A stretch of DNA of 64,000 nucleotides from Oenanthe sinensis (GCA_028671895.1 JAPMAC010000221.1:2976001-3040000), one strand, 5' to 3'. Shown: positions 11,145-24,332, counted from the first letter of the stretch. The notes: generated from the sequence alone by a model not told the origin. Made by a program: numbers and translations.

Positions 11145-12380
11145 TTAGTATTTATAACGTTTAAGTGTAAGTGTACCTTCTATCGCATCCATTTCTCTTG
11201 CACCATCGGCCACCGTCATGTTAAAATTCCTAGCAGTTGATTGATTGTTATTAGCCCCACGGCTTTGTTGTGATATTGCTGGTCCCAATGTTGACGCCTT
11301 ACAATCTCTGGAGATGTGACCCTCCTTTCCACATTTGTAGCAAACTACTCCCTTCCTAGGACAATTCATCCGTTGATGCCCCTCTTGACCACAGTTATAA
11401 CACCTTCCTTCGGATTTTGCACATAGTCCCGGATGCTTCTTTCCACACACCTCACAGTCTGGCAGTGGCGGTCTCGGCTGCCGAAACTAGCTCTCATTTC
11501 CCTGTTGTCCTACTCGGACACTATTCGTACTTTCTACTTGGTTAAATCCTCCACCTTTTCCAGTATGAAACCCTGGCCTCCTACCATATTGGTTCTGAAA
11601 TGTTCTACACGACTGATTTCCTCCCCAACTCTCCGCTTTTCTTTTCTTTCCTTCATTTTCCCTTGGAATAAAATTACTTCCCTCTTCTATTATCTCAGCC
11701 TTATTCACCACCTTAATATACTCAGTAAGCTCAAAGGCAGCCACCCTAGTTTGTATCCACGGTCTCAACCCATAATGAAATATCCTCGCCTTTTTCTTAT
11801 CAGTATCCACGAAATGTGGCACGAACCTAGATAGCTCTATAAACTCTTTCTCATATTCAGCAACTGTCTTATTATTCTGCTTTAGTTCTAAGAACCTCAT
11901 CTCCATTCTACTCTCCATATGCTCAGGAAAATATTTCTCCAAAAATAACTCAGTGAACCTCTCCCAGGTTACTATCCCTGCGGGCTCCATTAATTCCTTA
12001 GACTCCCACCAATAGTTCGCCTCTTCCTTCAGTAAATAGGTGGCGAAGATCGTCTTCTGCCCTTCTTCTACTCCTATAATCTTAAAGGATTTCTCCATTT
12101 CTTTCAACCATGACCTAGCCTCAAATGGTTCACCAAACCCTTTAAATTCAGGTGGTTGTATTGACTTAAAAGCCTTAAAAGCTGCCGCAGTCTGGTTTAC
12201 TAAATTGGGCATGGGACCCTGTTGGCCACGGTCTAGGGTTTGTCGTAACAAATCTACTAGTTGGTTCAAACTTTGATTATTCTGGTTGTCATTCTGGTTA
12301 TCTCCTCGGTTGTTATCCCCTCCTCCCCCCGTAGAAGCCTCACCTTCCCTGGGGTTAGCTCTGGTTTTCTTTGGTGGCAT
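11145..12380 (-). pseudogene. gag: Gag of element G, interrupted by one in-frame amber codon
   Basis: The ATG at 12380-12378 starts MPPKKTRANPREGEAS; the open frame extends further upstream, but this start matches the family. Residues ~85-240 are a retrotransposon gag (capsid-like) domain with the usual words SWLKEMEKSF, ANYWW and TEYIKVV. A TAG at 11487-11489 (codon 298) interrupts the frame. The same frame then continues for 113 codons with a CX2C-type finger followed by two CCHC knuckles (CYNCGQEGHQRMNC, CYKCGKEGHISRDC) for nucleic-acid binding. The frame ends in ...MDAIEGTLTLKRYKY, stopping where the protease of a full gag-pol would begin. It could be read through, or could yield a capsid without knuckles. 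No frameshift is present. Confidence 0.9.
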
Positions 12381-12956
12381 TTTTCTTAAATCCAAATAAA
12401 AGAATTTTTCATTAAAAATGTTCAGTTCAATAAAACTACATACCCATAAGATAGTCATTTGTAAAAACAAAATAGTATATATAGGTACATATACATAAAT
12501 ATATGTATATATATATATATATGCATCTATATGTATACATGTATTTATATATATATACGTATACCTATATACTTACTATTTTTTAAAAATTTTAACCCGA
12601 TAAATCATGGATACACTTTTTTTTTTTCAATCGATTCTTCCATTGGTGCCTACCCTAACTACTCTTTGGGGTTCTACTATATTTTCTATCTCATTTTCTT
12701 TGATTCTAACTCCCCCTTTAATCATCTTGAGGTGTCCATCAAACGGTCTATGTCCTTATTGACTTATAAAAATCTTGAAAGAACTCCACAACAATATCAT
12801 CTACCACTAAGAGTCTTATTAGACTCACTCTTGGTACCACCTCCAGTAGTCCAATCGCGAACTCTACATGAACTCCTACATTACTCTCTTGTATATAGTC
12901 ATATCTCCTCCTACTCTCGTTCTAAGGTTTATAACCTAGCGCTCTGATACCATTTC
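12381..12956 (-). other. 5' leader of element G with primer-binding site
   Basis: The PBS is at 12941-12952: read on the minus strand, TGGTATCAGAGC, an exact match to the usual plant initiator tRNA-Met site, four bases from the 5' LTR. The remaining ~430 bp to the gag ATG is non-coding and includes a TATA-type dinucleotide tract at 12480-12560. The 138-codon plus-strand frame at 12531-12947 is antisense to this leader and is not taken as a gene. Confidence 0.85.
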
Positions 12957-15900
12957 TGTGGCGCCCCCCAAATCCCCTACAGGAATCCAGGTCGTCACAT
13001 TCTCTTGCGGAATATTTAATCTCCTGCTCACAATATAATATACAACAATATTCATAATAAACTCCCCCAAACTACTCCACGGGTTATAGTCTTAGAACGC
13101 ATACTTACTGATTCAAAAGTTATTACATCACATTCTCATCTCTCATAATCTCTGAAATAATATTACAACTTCAATTGTCAAGATGATGAAAACATCATAA
13201 ACTTTCTACCAACTCGCACCCTCGTTAGACACTATAAAGCTAACGTGCTGAATCAGTTGCTTTCCCCTTCCCTTTGTCACGGTCCACCGTACTCGTACCA
13301 GCTTTGTTTGCCGCTGATTTATAATATTTAAATAGCAAGAATGAGCCAAAAATGCCCAGCAAGTCTATATATGCCACAACAAATCAACGCAAATATATAA
13401 CTTTTACCACTCTAAAATAACCCCTCCACATATATAATTATAATCTTTTTGAAAAGAAATTATCTCAAAAACCCTCATGAATCTTTGAATACTACTCATA
13501 TGAATTGAATAAATATATCTCAATAACTTCTCAAATTGATACCCTAGTTAACCGAATCACGGAGGCCTCCGTGAACGATTAAGGTATCAGGGAATAACTT
13601 CTCAAATTAATACCCTAGTTAACCGAACCACAAAGGCATCAGTTAACAATTAAGGTATTAAGGATTGGACTTCTTCGAAAACGCCACCTCAAGTAATGGA
13701 TTGATCAGTCCATTGTCACTACTCGTTTACTATCGATAGAAGGATGAGCCGACGTCTCGAACACACCCTTAACCCATAATGGGGTTACTCCTCAGGTTGG
13801 GCCGGTGCGTTACTCCGGTCACTTATGTCATCTCTAGTCCAGAATATAAGGTGTCGGAATCTTCGATCACCTTCAACAATACATCTCTTAGGCGTCACGG
13901 CAAAATAACACGTGCACCTTTATTTACTTCTCAATAAAATATTACTCCAATATCATTCAGAAACAATGAATGATAAACACCTCCAATAATTTAGTTTTCC
14001 CCACGAATGAGTAAAGGAAATATTTATATGAACAACTGTTCTGATCATGGATTCAGAATAAGTTAACCCATATCAGTATTCTCAACGTACTCTATATATA
14101 TAACTCCACTCTTAAATATCAATAAGATATAGTATGAAGATATTATTTAATACATCTCGTTTTATTAAATCTGGATAACAAGCTCGACAATAATATATAG
14201 GCATTTCAAATTTGTATGAATAAGATTTCAACAATACATCTCTTAGGCGTCACGGTAAAATAACACGTGCACCTTTATTTACTTCTCAATAAAATATTAC
14301 TCCAATATCATTCAGAAACAATGAATGATAAACACCTCCAATAATTTAGTTTTCCCCTCGAATGAGTAGAGGAAATATTTATATGAACAACTGTTCTGAT
14401 CATGGATTCAGAATAAGTTAACCCATATCAGTATTCTCAACTTACTCTCTATATATAACTCCACTCTTAAATATCAATAAGATATAGTATGAAGATATTA
14501 TTTAATACACCTCGTTTTATTAAATCTGGATAACAAGCTCGACAATAATATATAGGCATTTCAAATATGTATGAATAAAATCTGGTATAAACAACTAGAT
14601 ATAATACTTTCAATGTATATCTTTAAAAATAGAAACCATGCTAAAACAAGGTCATAATACTCTGAACAAGAAAGTATAGGAAAACATGCATACGTAGCAA
14701 TACATATATTTTTTTTATATGTAAAAACGTAGGGATATAAAACTTGCCTTGGTTATGCAAAATGAAAACCCTACTCCTTGCACTTCTCGGATATGCTATA
14801 ATCATATAAGAACTCGTTTTAGTAAACATACGCAGGTATTAAGTCAACTCAAGTTTTATTTCTATTTTTCTTTAACCCTTATTTTCCGGCATTCACCTCC
14901 TCGGGTCTATCTTAACCCTTCGTAAACCATCTCGTCAATGACTTTTAACCTAATCCTTTACTCCAATCTATAGTCACGTTGTTCCTCAACATCTTTCGTG
15001 TTTTAACCGACTCGAAATTATCCTTTTATCCTAGCCAAAATGGCTCGTCAAAATCGTGCCTCTAGAGTTGACTCTTCTGCAAATTACTATTACGCGACTC
15101 CCACTCTAACATTTTTAATAAATCCAAAAATTCTTAATTAAATATGAATCCACCTCAAGGAACTTCTTGAGTATTTGTAATATTTATCAAAAATATTTTG
15201 ATTTGGAACCCTTGAGTTTAACTTGGTGAAATGCATTTTACAAATCGAGTCAACTACGGGGTTTCGCTATTTGCACCGCTTTCACTAAACCGCTCATAAC
15301 TTATTAACCGTTAACCCAAATGATGCACCGTTTTCGCGTGCACGATCTAGATAACGTCTAGAATATAATCCATCAAAAGTTTGCCCCTGGACAGAGGACT
15401 AATTTTCTCGAATTTACAGAACAGGGCAGTAGCTCCTCTAGTGAATAGTGCATCGCACAACTTTGGTTCCAACATTTTTATAAAATCGAAAAATTAACAT
15501 CTGCCCTTAAAATTTTGGAGAGGTCTTACTAACTGACCAAATTACTTAATCTCAAAATTTCATGATTTTTCGTGACTGTCAAGGGGTCTGTTTATATATA
15601 CAAAGGGAGTCATTCGAAACAGTTTGGTCCTTTTAGACACCTCCACTAAAACTAACTTTTCTCCTAAACCGTAAATCGGAATAACGTGATTCAAGTGTCA
15701 AAACGATCTATGAGTCAAGTACTATCCAACTATGGTCAGAGGTGTTAGGGGTCAGGAGCTTGACAATTCGGATTTCACAGTTTAAAGGAGTGTTCACGAA
15801 AAAATGGGCATTACGACGGCTATAAACTTAACGTTTTCCGGATTCAACCAATTGAAATCCATTCTCAACCAACACTCCACCTTACTCATATCATCATAAC

Positions 15901-17067
15901 CATATCATTAAGCTACTGATTTCACAACTTTAGATTAACATCATTTCATAACCTCAACCCACAACACTACATCTTACTAACAAAACAACTACTTAGTCAT
16001 GCTAAGTCATACATCTATCTACTAACATTTTTACTCCATGCAACTCACACAAACGTAAGGGTTAGTGGTGTTCATACCTTCTTAGAGCTCAAACAACACC
16101 TATCTAGAGCTTAGAGTCCTTGGGAGAGCTTGATCTAGCCTTGATCATAAGTAAACATCAAGAACAAAACTTAGTAATTTTCGGAGTTACTATTCAGCCT
16201 CAACTTCTACAATTTATTTACCCAATCAAAACACCTCCAAAAATTATGAAATTAAATACGTACCTTCTACCTATAGTGCAGAAGATATGGTTAAAGTTTG
16301 GTGATTTTTGGATGAGTAGAACCGAAGTTATAAAATTTTCTTTGCAGCTTGCTCAAGCTGGGCAGAAACTGGAAGAAATGGAAGAGAGCTTTTGCTTCCT
16401 TTGCTTTACTTGCTTTCTAGCTTTTTGAAAAGGTGTTGGCTGATTTTGTGGTGACTTGTGATGTAAAGTATGGCATGGTTACTAATGTCAAAGAAGTATG
16501 GTTGCTTGTGTCCTTGTTCCACCATTTAAGGAACCATGTTTCCTTAACTTGGCTAGTTACTTGATCACTTGGTTTGGTTTGTTCCTAACCAATACTTGGT
16601 TACTTGGTTGGCTTTCAATTCCTAGTTAGGCATGCATGGGACTTGTCTTTAGTCACTTCTTATCCAACACTTAACCATTAATCCTCCACGTAAGTTCGAT
16701 TAATCCGTAGCGTTTCGACGTAGAATTTCCGTAACGTAAATCCTTAATATTCCAAATACTCTAATTCGATTATAACCATGAACTTTCTAAAATATAATCC
16801 ACTTGATCACAACTTAATTCTCTTATTCCTTGATATCTCATAAATTATGAAACAATTAGTAAAAGCAGAAATCTTCGGATTCTGACTGCTTTTACATTCA
16901 CTCATTTTCTTCATACAACAATCCCACATCTTCGGTTTTCCCATATTCCATCACTTACCTAGTGTGGGCTAAAAAGTTTTTCATAATCCGTAGAATCACT
17001 ATTCATCAGGGTCGTTTATAAATAAATAAATAAAAAAAAAATTCGTCCAAAAATCCGGGTTATTACA
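12957..17067 (-). repeat. 5' LTR of element G (4.11 kb)
   Basis: This is the partner of 6886-10995. Substitutions noticed by eye fall near 13383, 13443, 14771, 14978, 14981, 15234 and 15584, with an extra AAAT near 17025. The internal tandem duplication recurs at 13872-14581. Transcription of the element should start in this copy. Confidence 0.95.
13872..14581. repeat. 355-bp tandem duplication inside the G LTR, right copy
   Basis: Units are 13872-14226 and 14227-14581, offset exactly 6,071 bp from the left-LTR copy. This shows that the duplication was carried by the transposed molecule. Confidence 0.9.
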
Positions 17068-17072
17068 AAAAC
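17068..17072. repeat. Target-site duplication of element G, right copy
   Basis: AAAAC, identical to 6881-6885. Confidence 0.9.
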
Positions 17073-17105
17073 TATTCTTATCATAATCTGTTCTGTAATT
17101 GTATT

Positions 17106-18445
17106 TGAAAATCATATGACCAGTCCTATTTGTAATAAGTAGATGACAACTCAACTCAGCTAAGAAAGTGAAGTAAGTAATAAATACTGACGAAGGAATC
17201 AGGACGAAGAATGTAAACTAGACACGAAGAATCAGAATATCTAAAGACTTGTGATGAGATTGCTACTCAACACTGGAAGAAGTTCATTTATTTGTTCAAA
17301 CGTCAGTGAAAAATAAAGTGGTAATATTTCAGAAGAATTCAGAAGATACAGAAGATATATAGTGACTACTACCCGAAGATTCCAGAAGAAGAAAAACACT
17401 AAGAGGAAATACAGTAAAGCTAAAGAAGGACAGAAGACCACAACTTAGAGTTAAAAGGCGGGGAACATTTATTATAGTGTGGCACAAATGAACCAGACAT
17501 TATATTTGTGTGTCAACTAAATTAATAAATATTTATCATCTAGCTTAAGTGGTTTTATGACATAAGACATTGGGTAGACGGAAAGATTTCATAACTAACA
17601 GCACGGTTATACAAGTAAAGATAGTATTTTAATTCTACTCTAAAAAGTTAATTAATTATTTAATTTATCTAATTAAATTAATTCAAGTTGAATTTAATTT
17701 ATAAATTAACTAATTAAATTAAGTAGAATTAATTTATTATAAAAGATATAACTTAATATGACTTCTAATATAATTTAAAAGACTTATTAAAAAGTCATAC
17801 CGAATTAAAAAAAAATTAATTAAAAAAAACCATACCGAATTCTGTTGAAAAGTCATACCGAGCTGCAGGAGAAAAAGTCATACTGAGCTGCAGAAGGAAA
17901 AGTCATACTAGAAAAAGTCATACCGAGTTGCAGGAGAAAAAGTCATACCGAGCTGCAGAAGGAAAAGTCATACCAAGCTGCAGAAGAAAAAGTCATACCG
18001 AGCTGTAGAAGGAAAAATCATACCAGAAAAAGTCATACCGAGTTGCAGAAGAAAAAGTCATGCTGAAGCAAAAGAAAAAAGTCATACGAGCAGATTTTAT
18101 TTAATTAAAAAGTCATACCAATTTTTTTAATTAAAAAAAGTCATACCCAACTTTCTGAAAAGTCATACAAGTGTTAAAAATGTCATACTGACTTAAATAA
18201 AGTCTGTAAAATGTCCTGTTCTAGAAAGTCAAACAAGCTATAGAACAATTTATCAATTATATACATTTTTCGTCATATTAATTTTGTAGTACTTTTCAAG
18301 TTAAAAATTATATCTTCTACTTGAACAGTATTTCATTAAAATTAATACTTCGCAAGAAATTAAAGTAATATTTTTTAAAGTCAAAAAACTGCAATTAAAT
18401 ATTGATATTGTATTCAACCCCCTTCTACAATATCAGGGACCAACA
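17106..18445 (+). repeat. 5' LTR of element D
   Basis: It starts TGAAAATCATATGACCAG and ends AGGGACCAACA directly before the PBS. In order it holds a block shared with other SIRE LTRs (GGAAGAAGTTCATTTATTTG at 17277), an AT-rich block (17640-17760), a motif array (17780-18192) and the U5-like end AACCCCCTTCTACAATATC. The reversed form of that end begins the LTRs of C, E and (diverged) F. Confidence 0.9.
17780..18192 (+). repeat. GTCATACCGAG motif array in the D LTR
   Basis: There are roughly 15-18 degenerate units of AAAAGTCATACCGAG, many followed by CTGCAGAAGG or CTGCAGGAG. Spacing is irregular, about 20-30 bp. Not a CRISPR: units are degenerate, there are no uniform spacers, and the array sits inside an LTR. 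Confidence 0.85.
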
Positions 18446-18447
18446 AT

Positions 18448-18459
18448 TGGCATCAGAGT
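18448..18459 (+). other. Primer-binding site of element D
   Basis: TGGCATCAGAGT, two bases after the LTR end. It is the initiator tRNA-Met site (TGGTATCAGAGC) with two changes. Confidence 0.75.
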
Positions 18460-18657
18460 TGGTTGATATTTTTCATATCAAATCCAAAACCAAAAAATTC
18501 CGCAACTCATTAAGATCTCAAAAATTATTTTTAATTAATTCGAAACAATTTTTTATTTGAAATAATTTTTTTTCTAAAAATTATTTTTGATCAAAAATTG
18601 TTTTAAGTCAAAAATTAAAATATTTTTTGAAACACTTAATTTTTAATCTTATTAAAG

Positions 18658-21081
18658 ATGAGTACACAGAAAGTGACGAGCATCAAAATTCCACAATTTG
18701 ATAGAGAACACTACAATCTATGGAAGCACAAAACGCTACTATTCATTGGGATTTCCAATCCCAAGCATGCATTAGTATTGGCCAAAGGTGTTGAACCCCC
18801 AATAACAGTTATTCTCGAACACTAGATAGATGGGGTCATGATTCCTCACAGACAGTTTTTAAAAAGTCCAGCAGACTATACAGAAGAAGAAAAAGAAGTT
18901 ATGTCCCTGGACAACAGCCTGAAACTCATATAGATTGAATCCCTAGACTACGTCATGTACAATCATGTAGTCAATTGTAAAAATGCAAAACAGATCTGAG
19001 AAATAATAGAGATTATCAACGAGGGGACTGGGTCAAAGAGAATAGACTAGAAATCATGATCTCCTAGTACGAGCAGTTTAGATCCAACCCTGGTGAGGGT
19101 ATCTCTGAGGTGTTTCAGAGATTGAATAAACTAATAAATGAGCTCAACATTAATGGGAAGTACTATCAGAATCAGGAAGTAAACAAGAAGTTTTTGCTAA
19201 CCTTACTCGAACATCTGGAACATAGAATCGCAGAAATCCGTGAGTCTAGGGACTTGAATGAGGTAACCCTAGAAAGACTCTACGGAGTATTAAAGACTTA
19301 TGAATTGGAACAGATCCAGACCAGAGAAATGTATAGTAGAGGTAAGGTTCTGAGTTCCTCCAAAGCATTGATAGTGGAAGCACCAGAGAAGATGGAAGTG
19401 AAGGCTGCTGGACCTTCAATGGAGTATGTGGTTCCAAAACTTGGACATACTTCAAATAAACAAGAAGATGGTGAATTCTACTCTTTGGAAGAACTAGATC
19501 AGCTAGCAGATGAATCTCTAGCTATGGTTGCCAGGAAGTTCGGCAACATGAGATTCCGAAGAAATCCCTCCTATAAAGTTAAATCAAATTTTGGAAGATT
19601 CCAAAGATGAGGGTCTTCAACAGCTGAATCAAGAAGCGGCTACAAGACCGACTTAGTTGATAGAAGCAAGTTTCGTTACTTCAACTGCTATGAGCTAGGC
19701 CACTTTGCTACTTAATGTAAAAAGCCGACGCAAGGAAAAAAAAGAGAGTCTTATGAAGAGCTCAAGGAAAAGTATGATGCACTTTTGCAAAAGCATCAAG
19801 GAAAGTCTTATCTAGCAAAGGGAAAAAGCTGGGATGACTCAGACAATGATGATGATGAAGTGCTGGGAAATCTTGCTTTTATGGCTTCATCCGAAGAATC
19901 ACTGTCTCCCACTCGACAAGGAGGAATAAATGTAAATCCCTCTTACCCTAAAATGTACGTTGCTAGGTAAAGAACTAGATAGTGAAAGAGATAAAATTAA
20001 GAGACTAAATCTCACGAACAAAGTTCTAATTAATGAGAACGAGGTCTTAAAATTGTTAAAACAAAACAATGACAAATTGACTGAGAAGTTGACTGAGGAC
20101 TTAGCTTTTCAAGTCAGTAGAGTGAGCTGTTATGTTAAAGTTGAAAAATATCTCAGAAACCAAATAGAGGAAGAGAAGAAGAAGTGTCTAGCATATAAAA
20201 ATTCCTCCTATATTGTAAAGAACATGGTTGACCAATAGGAGATAAACCGAAAAGTTGGTATAGGCTTCGGGTACAATAAATCAGTAGAAAAGCCAAGCAA
20301 CATTACCCCGTTCAGGCAAAGCGCTGAAGAAAGGGATATTCCTCATGTTATTAAAGACACACGTAAACTTCTTTTCATAACACCCATTGCAGAACCTATC
20401 CTCGAGAGCTCTATTATAATTGCTTATGAAATGAATCTAGAGGATCTCGAGGAAGAGAAGAAAAGAGGGGAACAAGTTAGGGACATAAAAGGAGTCAATG
20501 TCCAAGAAGAGAGAAGTGCACCTAAGACACCAGTGAAAGTTGTGGAAACTTCTGATTTCCCCAAACCTGGTATATGTGCTAAAAACTTAAAGAATAATCT
20601 GAACACACCTATTAAGTTTGTTAAAAGTAGGGATAGTAACAACATATGTCATTCTACCGAGAACTTTAAATCTGATGAAAAAGTTAAAGTGGAAACTGTT
20701 AAAATGCCTACTGTTTTGAATAACATGCCTGTTATTGATGTATGCCATAAACTTTGTGGTGTTTCAAATTGTATGTTATGTGCTTTTAATGCTATGACTG
20801 CTTATTTCAAATGCATGATTGCTAATAAAAAGAACATGACACCTAGACAACACATCAATAATATATTTGCAAAATCCAAGACTGCGATTCCTTCACCTGT
20901 CAAGAAGGAAACATACGTTCCTAAGTCTAAACAAAAAATTGTTAAGACTATTTATAGGAAGGTAAGTACAGTCAAGGTGGATGTTGCTGTTGTTCGAAAA
21001 GGTTCTGTTGTCAAAGCTGATAAAGGTCAATTCTTTAAGTATGTCAGGCCCAATCAATTTTGGGCTCCGAAGATGATCTAA
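18658..21081 (+). pseudogene. gag: Gag of element D, decayed
   Basis: The ATG at 18658 starts MSTQKVTSIKIPQFDREHYN, the usual start of copia-type gag. Stops appear within 60 codons, and the frame shifts by ~19,100 and again near 19,960. Recognisable parts are the helical capsid region (MFQRLNKLINELNING at 19110), the acidic YSLEELDQLADESLA block and the RRNPSYK basic patch. The zinc knuckle at ~19,680 has its first Cys changed to Tyr and a stop before its last Cys. A coiled-coil-like Lys/Glu-rich region (19960-20240) follows, then a Cys-rich segment (CGVSNCMLCAFN, 20755-20790). The last stretch, 20431-21081, is open and ends in TAA. Intact homologue: F gag at 47580-50126. Not functional. Confidence 0.9.
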
Positions 21082-21093
21082 TCCGTTTGATAT

Positions 21094-24000
21094 TTGCAGG
21101 GAGTTAAAAAGGTAAACCGGGTTGTATGGATCCTGGACAGTAGATCTTTAACTTGTAATATCAGACGGGATAGAGCCCTGCTATCAGACGTGGTTGAAAG
21201 AGCTGGCCCAATCGTCACCTTTGGAGATAACATCAAAGGAATGACTACGAGATATGACATGTTAAATACTGGAAATGTTATCATTGAAAATGTCTCTTTA
21301 GTGGAAGGACTTAAACACAATCTTCTCAACGTCAGTCAGTTCTATAATAAACGATACAAAGTAAACATTATCAAGGAAAAGTGTTTAATAGCTCATTCTA
21401 AAGATGATAGACTAGCCTTACGTGTAGTAAGGAAAGGAAACTTGTACGTAGCCGATCTCAACTCAGGAACTGAAGATGAAGAAAACTGTTTCTACTTAAA
21501 GGCTTCATCAGAAGAAAGCTGGCTATGGCACAAGAAACTCTCACACCTAAATTTCAAAATAATGAACTCTCTAGTCAAGAGGGATTATGTGAGAGGACTG
21601 TCTCCGATGGAATTTACACAAGATGGATTTTGTGAGGCATGTCAAAAAGAGAAGTCAAAAAGAGCAACTCACAAAGGCACAGACACTACAAACATTACTG
21701 AACCACTGCAACTGCTACATATGGATTTATTTGGAACAAGTAATATTATGTCTATGTCAAGGAAAAGATATGCCTTAATGATTGTAGATGACTTCACAAA
21801 GTATACGTGGGTTTTATTCTTGAACTCTAAGGATGAAACTCCACAATTGGTGATTTATCATGTAAAGATGATCGAGTTAAATTCAAAGCTACCAGTCCGG
21901 GCAATAAGGTCAGATAATGGAACAGTATTCAAGAATGAAATTCTGAATAGCTTTTGCTCAAACAAGGGGATAACAAGACAATACTCAGCGCCAAGAACTC
22001 CACAACAGAATGGAGTTGTAGAAAGGAAGAATCGAACCCTGATTGAAGCTGCAAGAACAATGTTAAGTGAATCAAGGTTGCCTATCTACTTTTGGGCTGA
22101 AGAAGTAAACACAGCTTGTTATACCCAGAATTGTACTTTAATCAACAAAGATCATATGAAGACACCCTATGAATTAATGGCTGGCAAGAAACCAACACTC
22201 AAGTACTTTCATGTATTTGGAGCCAAATGTTTTGTGCTGAAAGATGGAGATGAACATCGTGGCAAATTCGAAGCCAAGGCACACGAAGCAATTTTGTCAG
22301 TTATTCAAAAAGAGCATATAGGGTGTACATAATTGATCAATACCAAGTAAAAGAAAGTGTCAATGTTACATTTGATGACACTATACTCCCAAGCATCCAA
22401 AATGAAGATCCTTCTGAGTCATTAAAATTTGATAATCATCCAGACTCAGATTCGAATAGTGAAGAAGAACCTGAAGTTGCAGCAGGAAATGATGATGACA
22501 ACAATGATAATAATGATCCAAGTAATAGTGGTAGAAACAATGGTAACACTGGAGATACTACTAATACCAGTGGTGGATCAACAAGTCATCCGGGAAGCAA
22601 CTCAGGGGGAGATGATGGATCTACTGGTAAAACATAACATCATAATGAATATAGAGGTAAATCATCAAGATCAAACCTACCAAGGGAAATGATATGGAGC
22701 AGAAATCATCCATTTGAATTAATCATAGGTGATCCAGTTATTGGGGTTAGAACCAGAAGTGCAACTTCAAATGAATGTCTATTTTCGGTTTTTCTATCTC
22801 AAGAAGAACCAAAGAAAATTGAAGATGTTCTAACTGATCCAGATTAGATTCTTGCCATACAAGAAGAGCTCAATCAATTCGAAAGGCAAGAAGAGTGGAC
22901 ACTGGTACCCAGGCCAAAAGTCAGATCCGTAATTGGCACCAAATGGGTATACAAGAGCAAGTTAGATGGTGATGATATTGTTACAAGAAACAAGGCCAGA
23001 CTGGTTGCAAAGGGTTACTCTCAGGAAGAGGGAATTGATTATGATGAGACCTACGCACCAGTTGCAAGACTTGAAGCCATCAGGATATTTATGGCATTCG
23101 CAACATATTCCAATTTCAAAGTCTATCAAATGGATGTGAAGAGTACATTTCTGAATGGAGAGTTAAAAGAGGAAGTATATGTGGAGCAGCCCACTGGCGT
23201 TGAAAATCCAGAGTTTGTTGATTTTGTATATTTCTTATTCAAAGCTCTCTATGGACTCAAGCAAACACCGAGGACTTGGTTTGAAACTCTCTCTCAATTT
23301 TTACTTGAAAATGGTTTTATTAGATGTGTCATAGATAAAACTCTCTTTTACAAATTACATGATAAAGATATGATATTTGTCCAAGTCTATGTTGCCGATA
23401 TTATATTTGGTTCTACTAACGAAAACTTGTGCAAGAGATTTGCTAAGTTGATGCAGAGTAGGTATGAAATGAGCATAATGGGTGAGCTGTCATTCTTCCT
23501 TGGTCTGCAAGTGAAGCAGAAGGAAGATGGGATTTTTATTTGCCAATCAAAGTACGTAAGGGATCTTCTAAGGAAATACAATCTTGAAGATTCTTCACCA
23601 GTAAAAACCCCTATGCCAATAGCCACAAAGCTTGACAAAGATGAAACTGGTAAGAAGGTTAACATCAAAAGCTATAGAGGTATGATAGGCTCATTATTAT
23701 ATCTAACTGCTAGTAGACCCGATATAATATTTGTAACATGTTTATGTGCAAGGTTTCAATCTGATCCTAGGGAATCTCATCTTATATTCGTGAAAAGAAT
23801 TTTTAGATATCTGAAGGGCACACCAAATCTTAGAATTTGGTACCCTAAAGATACAGGTTTTGAACTAATAGGCTATACAGATTCAGATTATGCAGGATGC
23901 AGGATGGACAGGAAAAGTACTTCTGGAAGCTGTCAGTTTCTAGGACAACGGTTGATCTCCTAGTACAGCAAGAAACAGCAATCAGTATCTACCTCGATAG

Positions 24001-24332
24001 CCGAAGTAGAATACATTGCGGTAGGTAGTTGTTGTGCACAGATCTTGTGGATAAGGAATCAGCTGAATGATTATGGACTTGGGCTATCTAATATTCCTAT
24101 ACTTTGAGATAACACAGGTGCCATAGTAATTTCCAGTAATCCTGTACAACATTCAAGAACCAAGCACATAGACATAAGGTATTATTTCATCCGAGAGCAT
24201 GTCATGAATGGAACTGTGGTGTTACATTTTGTTCCCACAGAATATCAAATTGCTGACATCTTCACAAAACTACTTGATGAATCCACTTTCTCTAAGTTGG
24301 TTAGTGAGTTAGGGATGTTAAACATGAACTGA
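21094..24332 (+). pseudogene. pol: Pol of element D, decayed (PR-INT-RT-RH order)
   Basis: Domain order is copia-type. Protease: WILDS is kept, but the GCSRHMTG that should follow is replaced by unrelated residues. The GAG-pre-integrase HHCC region is at about 21520-21650. Integrase keeps its three acidic residues (HMDLF, RSDNGT, VVERKNR, 21720-22030). The frame shifts near 22320. A Ser/Asn/Asp-rich linker follows (22400-22640), then RT, whose usual YVDD is YVAD at about 23389-23400, so a catalytic Asp is lost. RNase H (DSDYAGCRMDRKSTSG, then SIAEVEYIA) is broken by a TAG in RLIS-YSKK, and later by a TGA. The reading ends in TGA at 24330-24332. Clearly non-functional. Confidence 0.92.

Larger units (their letters stand above)
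6886..17067 (-). mobile_element. Element G: complete pol-less Tekay/Del-like gypsy retrotransposon (TR-GAG type)
   Basis: This is a 10.2-kb element with two LTRs of about 4.11 kb (6886-10995 and 12957-17067), a 1.96-kb internal region, a PBS matching initiator tRNA-Met, a purine-rich tract, and a 5-bp target duplication. The LTR start (TGTAATAACCCGGATTTTTG, minus strand), the AAATGGTATCAGAGC PBS and a gag beginning MPPKK are typical of plant Tekay/Del chromoviruses as I know them. Only gag is present. Protease, RT, RNase H, integrase and chromodomain are missing, so mobility would need enzymes from another element. By eye the LTRs differ at about seven bases plus one short indel, so the insertion is recent. 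Confidence 0.93.

Noticed and set aside
12531..12947. 138-codon plus-strand ORF
   Set aside because: Antisense to the leader of G, low complexity at its start, overlaps the PBS; chance frame.
17780..18192. Regular-looking repeat array that might suggest CRISPR
   Set aside because: Units are degenerate, spacers are not uniform, it lies inside an LTR, and the DNA is plant nuclear.
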